Assembly: GCF_023078275.1 (NCBI RefSeq)
Contig: NC_062991.1
Location: forward strand, 3,968,001-4,032,000
DNA: 64,000 bases
DNA from: Leguminivora glycinivorella
Taxonomy: Eukaryota > Arthropoda > Insecta > Lepidoptera > Tortricidae
Direction of reading: 5' to 3'
The number at the start of each line of letters is the position of its first letter. Position 1 is the first letter of the stretch. The notes beneath the pieces were generated by a model that was given only the letters and a program-made list of their open reading frames with translations, had not been told where the DNA came from and did no database searches. The translations under genes were made by a program, and so were the position numbers. Positions 52,966-63,494 of this stretch are shown piece after piece.

Positions 52966-53349
52966 TTATGTTATGTGTTACGAAATTTTTTTACAACTCG
53001 ACTCCATGGTTTTTTAGTTTTTATTGCAGGAACTTTGAGACGGCCTTTTAATCAATGGTGGTAGGTATAAAAATTATAGATCGAAATAAGGATTTGTTCA
53101 CATTTTTTTGTTTTTCAATGTTGGTATATTGATACCTAAATGACATGTATTAAAAATTTTAGAATGACAATCAATAATTTTGAAAGCTGGTCGTTTATAA
53201 TTGACTTAAAGTAAAATGGTACATACCATATTGCATCACTTAACATGCCACAGGAGTGTTTCGATCGTCCACATAAATGTACTCGACTGTTTCGTCCTTG
53301 GTTTTTGAAGTTCAATGATTTATTTAACACGGATAGATATAAAATTATT

Positions 53350-53471
53350 AAGGCCCACTTGCACCAACCACTTAACTCAGGGTTAGTGGGCTGTCATCTG
53401 TCAAATTCCATACACAATGGTGGGTTAACACTAGGGTTAACCCTTCATTTTCGTTGGTGCAAGTGACCTTT
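53350..53471. mobile_element. ~120-bp MITE (CACTTGCACCAAC ends)
   Basis: AAGGCCCACTTGCACCAACC with CAGGGTTA on the left, and GTTAACCCT...GTTGGTGCAAGTGACCTTT on the right, are inverted. Confidence 0.8.
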
Positions 53472-53724
53472 AGAGATTTTTCAAATTTGGTCTCATCCTT
53501 TAAATAGATTGTAAATGTTGACTTTTTTATGAAAATTTCCTTTATTTATGGGGAGCAAAGTGGACAAAACTCACGGTATTTCACAGAGTTTTTTTTTACA
53601 TTTCATGCAAAACTACCACTTAAAATTTTTCAAGATACCTCAGTGGACTGGTTACTTAAATACATATATAATATATCATAAACAAAATTATGTTTCTAAA
53701 GAGAGTTTAACGAAAACAATTTTT

Positions 53725-53895
53725 TTATGGAATAGGAGGCAAACGAGCAGACAGGTCGCCTGATGGTAAGCGATCACTGCCGCCCATGGACACCCGAAAC
53801 ACCAGAGGTGTTGTAGGTGCGTTGCCGGCCTTTAAGATGGGTGTACGCTCTTTTCTTGAAGATTTGAAGGTCGTATCGGTCCGGAAATACTGACA
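53725..53895 (+). mobile_element. SINE-like interspersed element
   Basis: TATGGAATAGGAGGCAAACG, GGTCGCCTGATGGTAAGCGA and GTTGCCGGCCTTTAAGATGG. A reverse fragment is at 25031-25100. Confidence 0.6.
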
Positions 53896-53989
53896 ACGTT
53901 TCAAAATTTTCAATGTCCCTAAATCGAAAACCATTTCGAGATATACGCTTGTAGATCACATAAATAAATTTTAGATTTTTTTTTCCGCA

Positions 53990-54545
53990 TTTTTAGTATA
54001 AAAAATCTTAAAAATAGTTTAAAGGGGAAGTGACGTCAAATAGCTGATTTAGAGCTGCCACTATAACAAAAAAAATCTTCCAGTTGGGATGTCACTTGAG
54101 TTTGACAGTGACACTTATCACAGTTCGTAGCAAAGATATTAAAAATTTCATGGCTTAGTCTATGGTTCGTAGTCATTCACAATTGGTTGACAGTAACACT
54201 TGACAGTCAGACATAGTGACTGTTTAAGCTGACTGTTAAAACTTTTTTTTAGGAATGATTTTGTCGTTTTCTTAGGTGTATGAAACAACACATGTGACGT
54301 CATAAAGCTGTGTCTTGACGTTTGTAACTTACGCTCTTTCTGCTCGAAGTAGTAATAAGAAGGGAATTTCTCATTAAAAGAGCAGTTTTTGGAAAAATAA
54401 AAAAATACGTGTATCTTTTATTATTGAGTTCTTTCGAACCAAACAATAAAAAGTAGTACTCAAAAATATGAAATGTTGTCAATTCATTCCACAGTTTAGC
54501 TGTGCGGGGCAGAAAGTTCGTTTCTTAATTACATCAGGCGCCAGT
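53990..54545. other. Unassigned, AT-rich
   Basis: Nothing recognised apart from several GTTTGACAGT/ACTGTCAA-type short inverted words at 54095-54235. Confidence 0.35.
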
Positions 54546-54559
54546 TGATCTATTTCATA

Positions 54560-54800
54560 CCGGACGCGCTCTCAATTAAATTACCTTAATTAAAATAGTA
54601 ATTAATTTTTAAACTGACCGATCATACTGAGACAATACATTTAGAATTTTAGAGTAAAACTAATTATTCTAATTATCCTTATGACCTATTTTGTATCAGA
54701 CATGATCTAAATTAAATTAGCTTAATTAAAATAGTAATATACCTTCGATCGCATACCGATCATTCTCAAACAATACATTTGAAGTAATTTCTAATAATCA
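54560..54800 (+). repeat. Imperfect direct duplication, ~135 bp x 2
   Basis: AATTAAATTACCTTAATTAA, ATAGTAAT...CGATCATACTGAGACAATAC recurs as AATTAAATTAGCTTAATTAA ... CGATCATTCTCAAACAATAC. Confidence 0.7.
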
Positions 54801-55267
54801 TTTTCCTCTAAGAACTATATTTGAATTAGTCGCCATACAAATAAGTAGGAAACTATTGAAATTAATATTGTCTAGACAAGAAATTACAAGTTTTGTATGT
54901 GATTCGATTTTTATAGGCTTTGTTGAAAGATTCTTGATTTATTTATTTAAGCTTTATTGCACATTCAAAAAAAGTACAAATGACGGACTTAATGCTAGGA
55001 CGAATTCTCTACCAGTCAATAATGGGCTAAACCGATTTAATTTTATGGGGTTCTATGCGATGGGGATTTAGATTATAGATGGAATAATTCTGGAATTCCA
55101 ATTGAGTTCAAAATGAAGAGAATTGTGTGCGATACAGTAAAGGTTAGCTTAATTTATATGGACTAGCTCTTCATATCCTAAAAGTTTCGGTTCCGGAAAA
55201 AAAACTTGTCCATGTTGTCAAAATGAGGCGAATGTTTTATCTGCAATGAAAATGTTGCAACAAACAA

Positions 55268-55362
55268 TCATCATTCATTCTCTTGCCCTTATCCCAGTCA
55301 CTTGGGGTCGGCGCAGCATGTCTTTCTCTTCCATACATCTCTGTCACTCGTCATCTCATCAT
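55268..55362 (-). pseudogene. LINE ORF2 tail, minus orientation
   Basis: On the minus strand the sequence includes TGCGCCGACCCCAAGTGA and GGATAAGGGCAAGAGAATG, the CADPK-stop end and downstream tail seen also at 41240-41275. Confidence 0.6.
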
Positions 55363-55369
55363 TAACAAT

Positions 55370-56555
55370 GCAAACTCATATAAAACAGGTAAAACTCAAG
55401 CCGAATCACCGTCAACAGTCAATAAAATCATTGGCCAAGTGCCGAAAACAACGATTATTAGATAAATGACAGATTTAGACAACCGACGACCATAAAAAAG
55501 AATAAAGTACTGATTTATAAAATAGTGTATGACATTTTTGCGGCGGGGTCGTGGCATAGTCATAAATATTTTATTGTGTTATTGTTTTAAAATGATGATA
55601 TGATGAGTTTAAATAGAAATGTTAGTAGATTAGTAAGAAAAATATGGATATTTCAAACATTTGCAGTATTTAGTTTGTAATATTTTATAATACATGTCAA
55701 TTTGCGATAAGTTGTTTTGCCAAACGTTTATTTGGGAAATGATAATTTGGGAATAATAGTTTGGGATGTGAAACTTTGGGATACATTGTTTAGATTAAAA
55801 TAAATTGTGTAGATAACTCGTCTTACTCTTTAAAAAAAAATGGGGAGAAATACCTTAATGTTCAATGTGAAGAGACCCTTACTCCTAAACTTGGCCGTTT
55901 GGGAGCAATAGGCCGTGACTTGTTACCGTCGCGCCCTGAGAAGGCCAAACCTATCTAGCTGCTAACCGTATTAACAATTTAAAAAAAAAATCAATCCTTA
56001 TCGGATTCGAACCCTGGACCATCCGCTTAGGAAATAGGGTCACTATTATCTATTCAATTTCAATATTCAATTAAAACTAAAGAAAAATTGACCAAGTTTA
56101 GCTCGGGTCTTCAGCTTAAGTGACTAACGTCATTGTCATTACCAATTCCACCACCCGGCTGTGCGTAAAAAAAAATCGTATGAATTACGTATAAATATAC
56201 TTAAAACTATTTTCCATCAATACCCGGAGAGGAAAATTGGAACGACGATTGTAAAATATCGGCCTTTCCTCTTAAAATTTCTTCAAACAAAATACACTAT
56301 CCTTTTTATGACACTGTATGACCAAAGAAACAAATATCTACCCATTTTTATCTCAGATTAATGTTTTATAACAATGATCTGATTATGCAAACAAGCGTGT
56401 AACATTATAATACCTAAAATCATAAAAATCTTAGCGCATGATTATGCTGATTATGCTAATACTTGCAGCTTTAATCCGATTTGAAGTAATCTGGCATAAA
56501 CTTTATCAAGATTTAAATATTGGCTTGTTTGCGGTTTCAATCGACACTCCTTTTT
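55370..56555. other. AT-rich intergenic sequence
   Basis: A tRNA-like B-box word in reverse (GGATTCGAACCCTGGACC, 56002-56019) suggests an old SINE. Otherwise nothing recognised. Confidence 0.4.
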
Positions 56556-56597
56556 TTAACCCCCGACGCAAAAACGACGGTTATAAGTTTGACGTGA

Positions 56598-56629
<32 letters not shown>

Positions 56630-56812
56630 GTGTGTGTCTGTCTCTGGCATCGTAGCTCCCGAACGGATGAACCGATTTAGATTTAGTTTCTTTGTTTGAA
56701 AGCTGAGTTAGTCGGGAGTATTCTTAGCCATCATGTTTCATGAAAATCGGTCTATGTCGCGGTCGGGGGTTTTTTAAAAATTTTAATTTTGTGGTTAGGT
56801 TATTATATATTA
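56556..56812 (+). mobile_element. Family R interspersed element, copy 2
   Basis: It opens AACCCCCGACGCAAAAACGA, then has a CTGTCTGTCTGT run, GGCATCGTAGCTCCCGAACG, and ends TTTTAATTTTGTGGTTAGGT. Confidence 0.75.
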
Positions 56813-57045
56813 GAAACTTGTACACTCCTTTTTTGAAGAACCCCATACTCTATGTAGTTCATCGGGAATACCTCGGCAGGGAACTCATTCCACAGCCGGA
56901 GCGTTCGCGGGAGGAAATTCTTATGAAACAGCATGGTGCGCGACCATTTAGGTTGCAATGTGTGGTATGTTGATTGAGCGCCCTGTCGATGGCGAGCGGT
57001 GCGATGATGAAAAGTGGCCGTGTAGTGTTAATGGTACTTATGAAA

Positions 57046-57590
57046 AAAACCGGCCAAGAGCGTGTCGGGCCACGCTCAGTGTAGGGTTCCGTAGTTTTCC
57101 GTATTTATCTCAAAAACTACTGAACCTATCAAGTTCAAAACAATTTTCCTAGAAAGTATTTATAAAGTTCTACTTTTGTAATTTTTTTCATATTTTTTAA
57201 ACATATGGTTCAAAAGTTAGAGGGGGGGGGACGCACTTTTTTTCCTTTAGGAGCAATTATTTCCGAAAATATTAATATTATCAAAAAACGATCTTAGTAA
57301 ACCCTTATTCATTTTTAAATACGTATCCAACAATATATCACACGTTGGGGTTGGAATGAAAAAAAATATCAGCCCCCACTTTACATGTAGGGGGGGGGGT
57401 ACCCTAATAAAACATTTTTTTCCATTTTTTATTTTTGCACTTTGTTGGCGTGATTGATGTACATATTGGTACCAAATTTCAGTTTTCTAGTGCTAACGGT
57501 TACTGAGATTATCCGCGGACGGACGGACGGACAGACAGACATGGCGAAACTATAAGGGTTTTCCTAGTTGACTACGGAACCCTAAAAAAG
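57046..57590 (+). mobile_element. Interspersed family G, full copy upstream of gene 2
   Basis: ACCGGCCAAGAGCGTGTCGG to GACTACGGAACCCTAAAAAA, about 545 bp, with GGACGGACGGACGGACAGAC near the right end. It ends about 180 bp before the putative gene 2 initiator. Confidence 0.88.
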
Positions 57591-57719
57591 GCTATTTTAA
57601 TTACAAAAAATTCTGATATTCCTATATTTTATTCATCGCGAGTTCTATAGGTAAATATGCTATGCCTAGGTACTTATTAATAATCTAATATGAGATCTTT
57701 TTCTGATAATAATAATACC

Positions 57720-57786
57720 GATAAGATATTTTCAAGATCACATGAAGCAAAATTACTAGTATACGATCGTCAGTGGATAGATAAGA
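57720..57786 (+). promoter_or_regulatory. Putative gene 2 core promoter: GATA sites and TCAGT initiator
   Basis: GATAAGA at 57720-57726 and again at 57780-57786 flank an arthropod-type initiator TCAGT (57770-57774), 80 bp before the ATG. No TATA box is evident. GATA motifs are common in insect gut and fat-body promoters; the assignment is inference. Confidence 0.4.
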
Positions 57787-57853
57787 ATGCAGTATGATCA
57801 AATAAATAAATAGTGCAAATTTTGTGAAATATTTTAAATATAAAGTGAATAAA

Positions 57854-57892
57854 ATGGGGAAAAAGAGTATTTTTTCGCCGTTTGTTAAACAG
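57854..57892 (+). CDS. Gene 2 coding exon 1
   Basis: 13 codons, MGKKSIFSPFVKQ, phase 0, donor GTAAGT. Homologous to the end of gene 1 exon 1 and to gene 3 exon 1. Confidence 0.88.
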
Positions 57893-60800
57893 GTAAGTTC
57901 AGTATAGTTTTTTTCATCACATCAGCTAGTAAAATGACTCCTTTTTATTCAAAAAGTGATCAGAAAAGTGTATTTTCTTCACAACAGCTAGCAGAGTGAT
58001 CCATTTTTGATTTGTGTCCTCATGATGATTTGCAAAACTTACCTCTATATGTTTTAAATTTCAAAATTCAAAGCATTCATTTGAATTGACTATGGATTAG
58101 TTTGGTTTTGCGCAGCCCCTTACCAGAGGGGAATCCCATCTTAAAGACCGGCAACATATTTCTCACTCCTCTGGTGTTGTATACAGTGGTAATCGCACCC
58201 TTGTTTGTCGATCTGTCTCCTCGTTTATCCTTTATATCTTAACTATTATAAAAAAAACAACTATTTACCTACATACTATTTTCATGGTGCCGGGGATCAA
58301 AAAATATCGTTGGCAACTTATTGTGTTATACGTTTAGTCCTTTCAACATATTTAACTAAACGAAAATAAAATATGTTAGGTTTCACCGTAGCAAAGTAGT
58401 TTCTTAGGAAAACCAATAGATCGCCGCGATATTAAATAACTAGATGGTCAAACCACACCTCGGACACTGGCGATCAAATATATGAAAGAGGCGCGTTCCT
58501 AGCACATAGTCTAAGCTCGTGTAGGTGAACGCGTACCATGCTTGTATTAGTGAGATATGACAGGTCGACTGTTTGCGTTTTTGACAGGCGGTAACTGTGA
58601 GGTAACCGAGAGGGGGTGGGCGGCAATTTCAGCGGGGAGCGGGAGTGGCCATACTGTACGTTAGTACTCTTTATTATACTGTGGTTAAACACTTCAACAT
58701 CAACTCAAGGTTTCGTCACTTTTACAAAGTACGATACTTATTTCAATTTCAAGTGTCATAACTTAACTACTAATCTATTTTATTGACTAGTTATTTGTTT
58801 TATGATAACTTGGTTTTGCCCGCGGATTCGCTGGCGTTAATTCGAAAACTGCGCAGTGCTCCATACAAACTTCCACCCACATTTTAGGGAAGTGGGGGGG
58901 TTAGCGACAAAAAGTAGCCTATGTCACTCTCCGTTTTTCAACTATCCACTTAAAATCACGTTAAAAAAAGACGTTACCTAATTGGTCGCTCCGTTTTTCC
59001 GTGAAAGACGGGCAAAAAATAGACACAAACTTTCCCATTTTATAATATTAGTATGCGGTAAGAGCGTGCGACTTTCGATCCGGAGGTCGCAGGTTCGAAC
59101 CCCGGCTCGTACCAATGAGTTTTTCGGAATTTATGTGCGAAATGTCATTTGATATTTGCCAGTTGCTTTTCGGCGAAGGAAAACATCGTGAGGAAACCGG
59201 ACTAATCCCAATAAGGCCTAGTTACCCTTCGGGTTGGAAGGTCAGATGGTAGTCGCTTTCGTAAAAATAGTGCCTACGCCAAATCTTGAGATTAGTTGTC
59301 AAAGCGGACCCCAGGCTCCCATGAGCCGTGGCAAATGCCGGGATAACGCAAGGAGGATGATGAGTATGGATAAAGATGTTTATTATTTATTTGCAGAGTT
59401 ACGTGACTGCAGCGGTATGCTGCAATATCATAGGCCATGGATGCATGCTGGGGTTCCCAGGAGTATTGCTGCCACAGCTTCATCAACCAGACTCGCCTAT
59501 TATACTGAGTAAAGAAATGGAATCTTGGATAGGTGAGTGACTTTACTGATTGAAACTTATGACAAAAAACCGCCAAAGAGCGTGCCGGGCCATGCTCAGT
59601 GTACCCTACACTCCGCAGTTTTCCGTATTTTTCTCAAAAACTACTGAACCTATCAAGTTCAAAACAATTTTCCTAGAAAGTCTTTATAAAGTTCTACTTT
59701 TGTGATTTTTTTCATAGTTTTTAAACATATGGTTCAAAAGTTAGAGGGGGGGACGGGATACTTTTTTTCCTTTAGGAGCGATTATTTCCAAAAATATTTT
59801 TATTATCAAAAAACGATTGATTAAACCCTTATTTATTTTAAATACCTATCCAACAATATATCACACGTTAGGGTTCAAATGAAAAAAAAAAACACTCCCA
59901 CTTTACGTGTAGGGGGGGGGACCCTAACAAAACATTTTTTTTCCACTTTTTATTTTACTACTTTGTCGGTGTGATTGATATTACACATTGGTACCAAATT
60001 TCAACTTTCTAGTGCTAACGGTCACTGAGATTATCCGCGGACGGACGGACGGACAGACAGACATGGCGAAACTATAAGGGTTCCTAGTTAGGGTTCCGAA
60101 GTTAACTTCGGAACCCTAAAAACGGCTGCAACATCTGGGATTCCCAAGGGTTCTGATGCCACAGATGTATCAGTCTAACGATTATACTGAGTAAATGGAG
60201 TCCTGCATAAATATACAAACGTGTTAACACTTGTGCATGACAGAAACTTAAATCGGGGGCAGTGTGTTGCAACATCATTGGTCATGGCTGAATGCGGCAC
60301 TGCTCTTCAACATATCAGGATACGGTTGCGCGAAAATGTATATTATACAAATTAGGAGCAATTTATAATTTTTCACAGGTGAGCATTTCTTTTTTTTGCC
60401 ACTTTTATGAAATGTGATATTTTTGAAAAAAAAAATGCTGTTTCTACTGAATCACTAGCTTTTTAAATCCTAGTAGTCAAAAAAATTGTCCCATACCATT
60501 TTTTCTTATTTTGTTACCATTTTCGGTACATGTTGTGTGGGGTAACAAAAGAGGAAAGTAACAAGAATGTATGGAAATCCAGGGACAGTTTTTGTCTCCC
60601 TGTGAGATCGAAAGTACTCGTGATTCTGAGTATAATTGACCTAAAATTCCCTAAAAAAATCAAAATAAAGAAATGGCAAAAAAATAAGAAATGCTCAGGT
60701 ACGGTATGACAGACACACAGTCGGACTTATTCATACCATAAATAAATGTAGTTATATTAATACGGTGGCTGAAAATATGTGCATTGTGCAAGATCCTGAA

Positions 60801-62613
60801 CAAACTCAGGCGAAAGATAAGACTGACTTTGTAGTCACAATGTTAGACAGAGATACTATAAACAAAACAGTATAAACATATTATTATAATAATAATATCA
60901 CGATATTCACGATGAAGTTTCAAACTTTAGCACTCGCTAACATGGTGCATCAAATGAGGAGATTCTGTGTATGGTTCCTATATAATTCTATTTTAATCTT
61001 GAACTTAATCTATTCCAGCATCTGTCTTGGCGATATCCATGTTCTTCAGTAACTTCCTGACTCCTCCAATCATGGGTCGTCTGGGACGGAAAGCAGCACA
61101 TTACGCCGTCACATTGCCTGTCATGGTCGGATGGATCGTTATGATATTGGCTACCAGCTCTGAGGTAAAATTGTAGTACCTTTTTTACACCATTTAAGAT
61201 CCAGGAATTCTACGCAATACTTGGCAATACGCAACAACTCTTGAAATTGTATGTTTCCCTCTTTTCTCTGAAGACGACGAGAGCCCAAGTTTTGTGGCAA
61301 AACACGGTATACTTATATTTACTACCGATTAAAGATTAAGGTTTTTTACCATATAACGTTTTAAAAGAGGACCCTAGGCTCCCATGAGCCGTGGCAAAAT
61401 GCCGGGCCATAACATTATCTTTGTCCAATCTCTCGCAGAGAAAACTAATACCTAATATTAATTCTTGTGATTTCCTATTTTCTAATTCCAGGCACTCCTC
61501 ATTGGCCGAATACTCCACGGCATGTCAATGGGCATGATGCTGCCTCTCCGCTCCGTTCTTATCGGCGAGTACACCAGCCCCCACAACCGCGGCGGCTTCC
61601 TCACCACCATCGCCCTCGCCCAGTGCTTCGGCATTCTCTTCGTCCACCTCGTCGGCTCCATCCTCAGCTTCCAACTAACAGCTCTCATCTCTCTATTCTT
61701 CTCCTTCATCAGTATTCTCATGACTATCTACTCCCCTGAATCACCAAGCTGGCTTGCAACACAAGGACAATATGACAAGTGCAGAAAAGTCTTTATATGG
61801 CTGAGGGGAGAAGAAGAAATACCAGAATTGGATAAAATGATTGAAGCTAGTAAACAGATGGATGAACAACCAAAGCAAGGATTAAAAGAGATTGTATCAA
61901 TAGCAAAGAAGAAAGAGGTCTACAAACCTATAATACTCATGATTGCCTTATATATAATGTTGAACTTCACAGGAGGCACAATGTTCGCTGCTTATTCGAC
62001 AAGAATTTTGCATTTGCTCATGGGTCCGGATATTAATGCTCATGTCTGGATGGTAGCGTTAGATACTCAGAGATTATTCTTCAATATAGGCGCAGTTTAC
62101 GTTATAAATAAGACTGGCAGAAGGACTATGCTGTTCGCTACAGGAGCGCTCTGTGCTGGGAGCCATCTTGCTCAAGCAGCTTATATCTTTGCAAAAACTA
62201 ATGACTTCCTACCATTTGATTCCATATGGATCCCTGGAATTTTAGTAAACTTGCAAGTTTTATCTGTTGCTGTAGGAATGGTTCCATTACCAAGCGTGAT
62301 AGCTGGTGAAGTTTTTCCTTTACAATACAGAAGCCTCGCTGGAAGTACAAGTTTAATAGCAATTTCTATAGCAACATTTTTAGCTCTTAAAACCTTTCCT
62401 GGTCTGGTATCTTCTGTAGGTTTAGAAGGGACATATGTACTGTATGCAGGAATAATTACGTCAGCTTTGGTAGTGGCGTGGTTTTTACTGCCAGAAACGA
62501 AAGGTAAGACGCTGCAGCAGATTGAAGAACATTTTAGAGGAGAATGTGATACTGAAAATGATAAAGAAGTGGAAAAACTAAATGGATCTGAGAAGAAAAA
62601 TGTGTTACCTTGA
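57854..62613 (+). CDS. Gene 2: Tret1-like transporter with altered sugar-site motifs
   Basis: Join of 57854-57892, 59397-59532, 61019-61164 and 61492-62613 (1443 nt, 480 aa). The family is the SLC2/MFS sugar carriers: PQL at the TM1 end, SWI at the exon 2/3 junction, GRLGRK, GRILHG then LIGEY...HNRG, PESPSWL (189-195), GRR (316-318), PETKGK (441-446). Odd: the TM7 Q-x-S-G motif is replaced by NFTGG (265-269), PLPW is PLPS (372-375), and the loop ends YRS (386-388) instead of RG. Those positions line the sugar path or its gate in characterised SLC2 proteins, so substrate or activity may differ. The frame is fully open, so this is not a simple pseudogene. Confidence 0.93.
58452..58685 (-). mobile_element. 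Interspersed family Q in gene 2 intron 1
   Basis: Reverse copy of 15350-15575: GATCAAATATATGAAAGAGG through GAGCGGGAGTGGCCATACTG. Confidence 0.75.
59054..59365 (+). mobile_element. tRNA-derived SINE in gene 2 intron 1
   Basis: Head GCGGTAAGAGCGTGCGACTT with B-box AGGTTCGAACCCCGG, then CCAATGAGTTTTTCGG, GGAAAACATCGTGAGGAAAC, GACCCCAGGCTCCCATGAGC, tail GGAGGATGATGA. It ends 30 bp before the exon 2 acceptor. The tRNA-like head lacks a full 5' half, so it is not scored as a tRNA gene. Confidence 0.85.
59397..59532 (+). CDS. Gene 2 coding exon 2
   Basis: 136 nt, leaving phase 1: SYVTAAVCCNIIGHGCMLGF, PGVLLPQLHQP...MESWI. Acceptor TTTGCAG, donor GTGAGT. Same length and phases as gene 1 exon 2. 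Confidence 0.93.
59566..60122 (+). mobile_element. Interspersed family G in gene 2 intron 2
   Basis: Head CGCCAAAGAGCGTGCCGGGC, body and GGACGGACGGACGGACAGAC as in other copies. The right end is duplicated as a small palindrome (GGGTTCCGAAGTTAACTTCG). Confidence 0.85.
60124..60210 (+). pseudogene. Decayed duplicate of gene 2 exon 2 (3' half)
   Basis: ATTATACTGAGTAAA is identical to exon 2, and GGGATTCCCAAGGGTTCTGA matches its GGTTCCCAGGAGTATTGCTG. A 4-bp deletion after GTAAA shifts the frame into a stop, and the donor is lost. Confidence 0.8.
60254..60302 (+). pseudogene. Decayed duplicate of gene 2 exon 2 (5' half)
   Basis: GTGTGTTGCAACATCATTGG, TCATGG matches exon 2 GTATGCTGCAATATCATAGG, CCATGG. 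The 3' half is missing and the order relative to the other remnant is reversed, so the two come from separate events. Confidence 0.7.
60380..60705. mobile_element. ~325-bp inverted-repeat element in gene 2 intron 2
   Basis: GTGAGCATTTCTTTTTTTTG at the left is answered by AAATAAGAAATGCTCAG at the right. The centre has CTGTTACC/GGTAACA-type pairing and resembles the elements at 27588 and 29541 in layout (GTCCCA...TGGGAC, ATTCTGAGTAT). Confidence 0.6.
61019..61164 (+). CDS. Gene 2 coding exon 3
   Basis: 146 nt, phase 1 in, phase 0 out: helices 2-3 with MGRLGRKAAHYAVTLPVMVG. Acceptor TATTCCAG, donor GTAAAA. Confidence 0.92.
61492..62613 (+). CDS. Gene 2 coding exon 4
   Basis: Starts ALLIGRILHGMSMG after a TTCCAG acceptor and runs to the stop. 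The upstream 10 codons precede the first ATG of the open frame (61522), which is internal to the protein and not a start. The C-terminal tail (RGECDTENDKEVEKLNGSEK) is acidic/lysine-rich. Confidence 0.95.
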   Translation, partial: ALLIGRILHGMSMGMMLPLRSVLIGEYTSPHNRGGFLTTIALAQCFGILFVHLVGSILSFQLTALISLFFSFISILMTIYSPESPSWLATQGQYDKCRKVFIWLRGEEEIPELDKMIEASKQMDEQPKQGLKEIVSIAKKKEVYKPIILMIALYIMLNFTGGTMFAAYSTRILHLLMGPDINAHVWMVALDTQRLFFNIGAVYVINKTGRRTMLFATGALCAGSHLAQAAYIFAKTNDFLPFDSIWIPGILVNLQVLSVAVGMVPLPSVIAGEVFPLQYRSLAGSTSLIAISIATFLALKTFPGLVSSVGLEGTYVLYAGIITSALVVAWFLLPETKGKTLQQIEEHFRGECDTENDKEVEKLNGSEKKNVLP

Positions 62614-62730
62614 ATACTAAAACAAGAAAGAGATTCATGAAATGAGAATTCTTTAGCAGGTTCGAAGTACCAAAAGGCGTCGTCTTTATTAAGTATATAA
62701 GTATTGAAAATACTCAAATTCGGGATTTCA

Positions 62731-62736
62731 ATTAAA
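62731..62736 (+). promoter_or_regulatory. Possible poly(A) signal of gene 2
   Basis: ATTAAA, a common variant, about 120 bp after the stop. Confidence 0.35.
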
Positions 62737-62739
62737 TAT

Positions 62740-63345
62740 CTGATGTCAAAAGACGTTTAGTGAGACTATTGTGATAAAATCCCACCATTTTCTACTAAGT
62801 AATTACCGTTAAAATATAAATATGTTATCAAGTGTTATTTTTCTTTCTTTCAACCTTCATCAGTTTGTATGTATGTACCTACGTGCGTATTATTCGTGAA
62901 TTCTTTAATTTTCACTAGGATTTTAATCTCAATAATTAAAAAAAAGAAATTATTTGTTTTAATTTTAGTATTTTGTGGCAATCCTTTTCACTCAGTTTCA
63001 AATCATAATTAAATAGCGCATCTACCTTGTTTTTGATGTTTTAAAATATGTTAGGTGCTTGATATTATCAAGATTCGATTTTCGCAATCGGGGATTCGCA
63101 AGATCCCCTTTCGAAATTACATTCCGGAGCATTTCTGTGATTCGAAATTACCCCATATCACGTATCATCTCATGGTAGCCGTACTGATGTGGGGAGACCC
63201 GTATGGTCGCGTTCTAACCCGTCATTAATTGACCAGATTAGCCCAACCAAGTCGATATTTATTGATTGTCGTCGTGTGTGGCAACCGGAGATTATTATGT
63301 CATTAGTTGTCCAATTCTTACATTTACCGTTACAGTTATGTCATT
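62740..63345. other. Intergenic spacer between genes 2 and 3
   Basis: Only about 0.8 kb separates the two genes. It includes a short symmetric stretch (GATTTTCGCAATCGGGGATT, 63075-63095). No other feature seen. Confidence 0.5.
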
Positions 63346-63349
63346 AGGA

Positions 63350-63354
63350 TCAGT
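63350..63354 (+). promoter_or_regulatory. Putative gene 3 TCAGT initiator
   Basis: TCAGT lies 84 bp before the ATG, at nearly the same distance as in gene 2 (80 bp), which supports both. A 14-codon upstream frame (from about 63380) ends before the main ATG. Confidence 0.4.
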
Positions 63355-63437
63355 CGAATATCGTCTGAGGATAAGCGCGGATGGATATTTTAACTTCTTT
63401 TTATTTTGTCAGAGTGGATAAGTGAAACGAAGCAGAA

Positions 63438-63467
63438 ATGAAGACAATTTCACCGTTTTTAAGACAA
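63438..63467 (+). CDS. Gene 3: first coding exon of a third Tret1-like gene
   Basis: Ten codons, MKTISPFLRQ, phase 0, followed by a GTAAGT donor. It matches the first-exon ends of genes 1 and 2. The rest of the gene lies beyond the window. Confidence rests on the peptide, the donor position and the tandem setting. Confidence 0.75.
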
Positions 63468-63494
63468 GTAAGTTGGTGTTATTTTAAGTGTGTA

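Noticed and set aside
61467..61739. Pro/His-rich plus frame and its antisense partner
   Set aside because: Out-of-frame shadow of the GC-rich start of gene 2 exon 4.
62181..62717. 178-codon minus-strand frame
   Set aside because: Antisense shadow of gene 2 exon 4.
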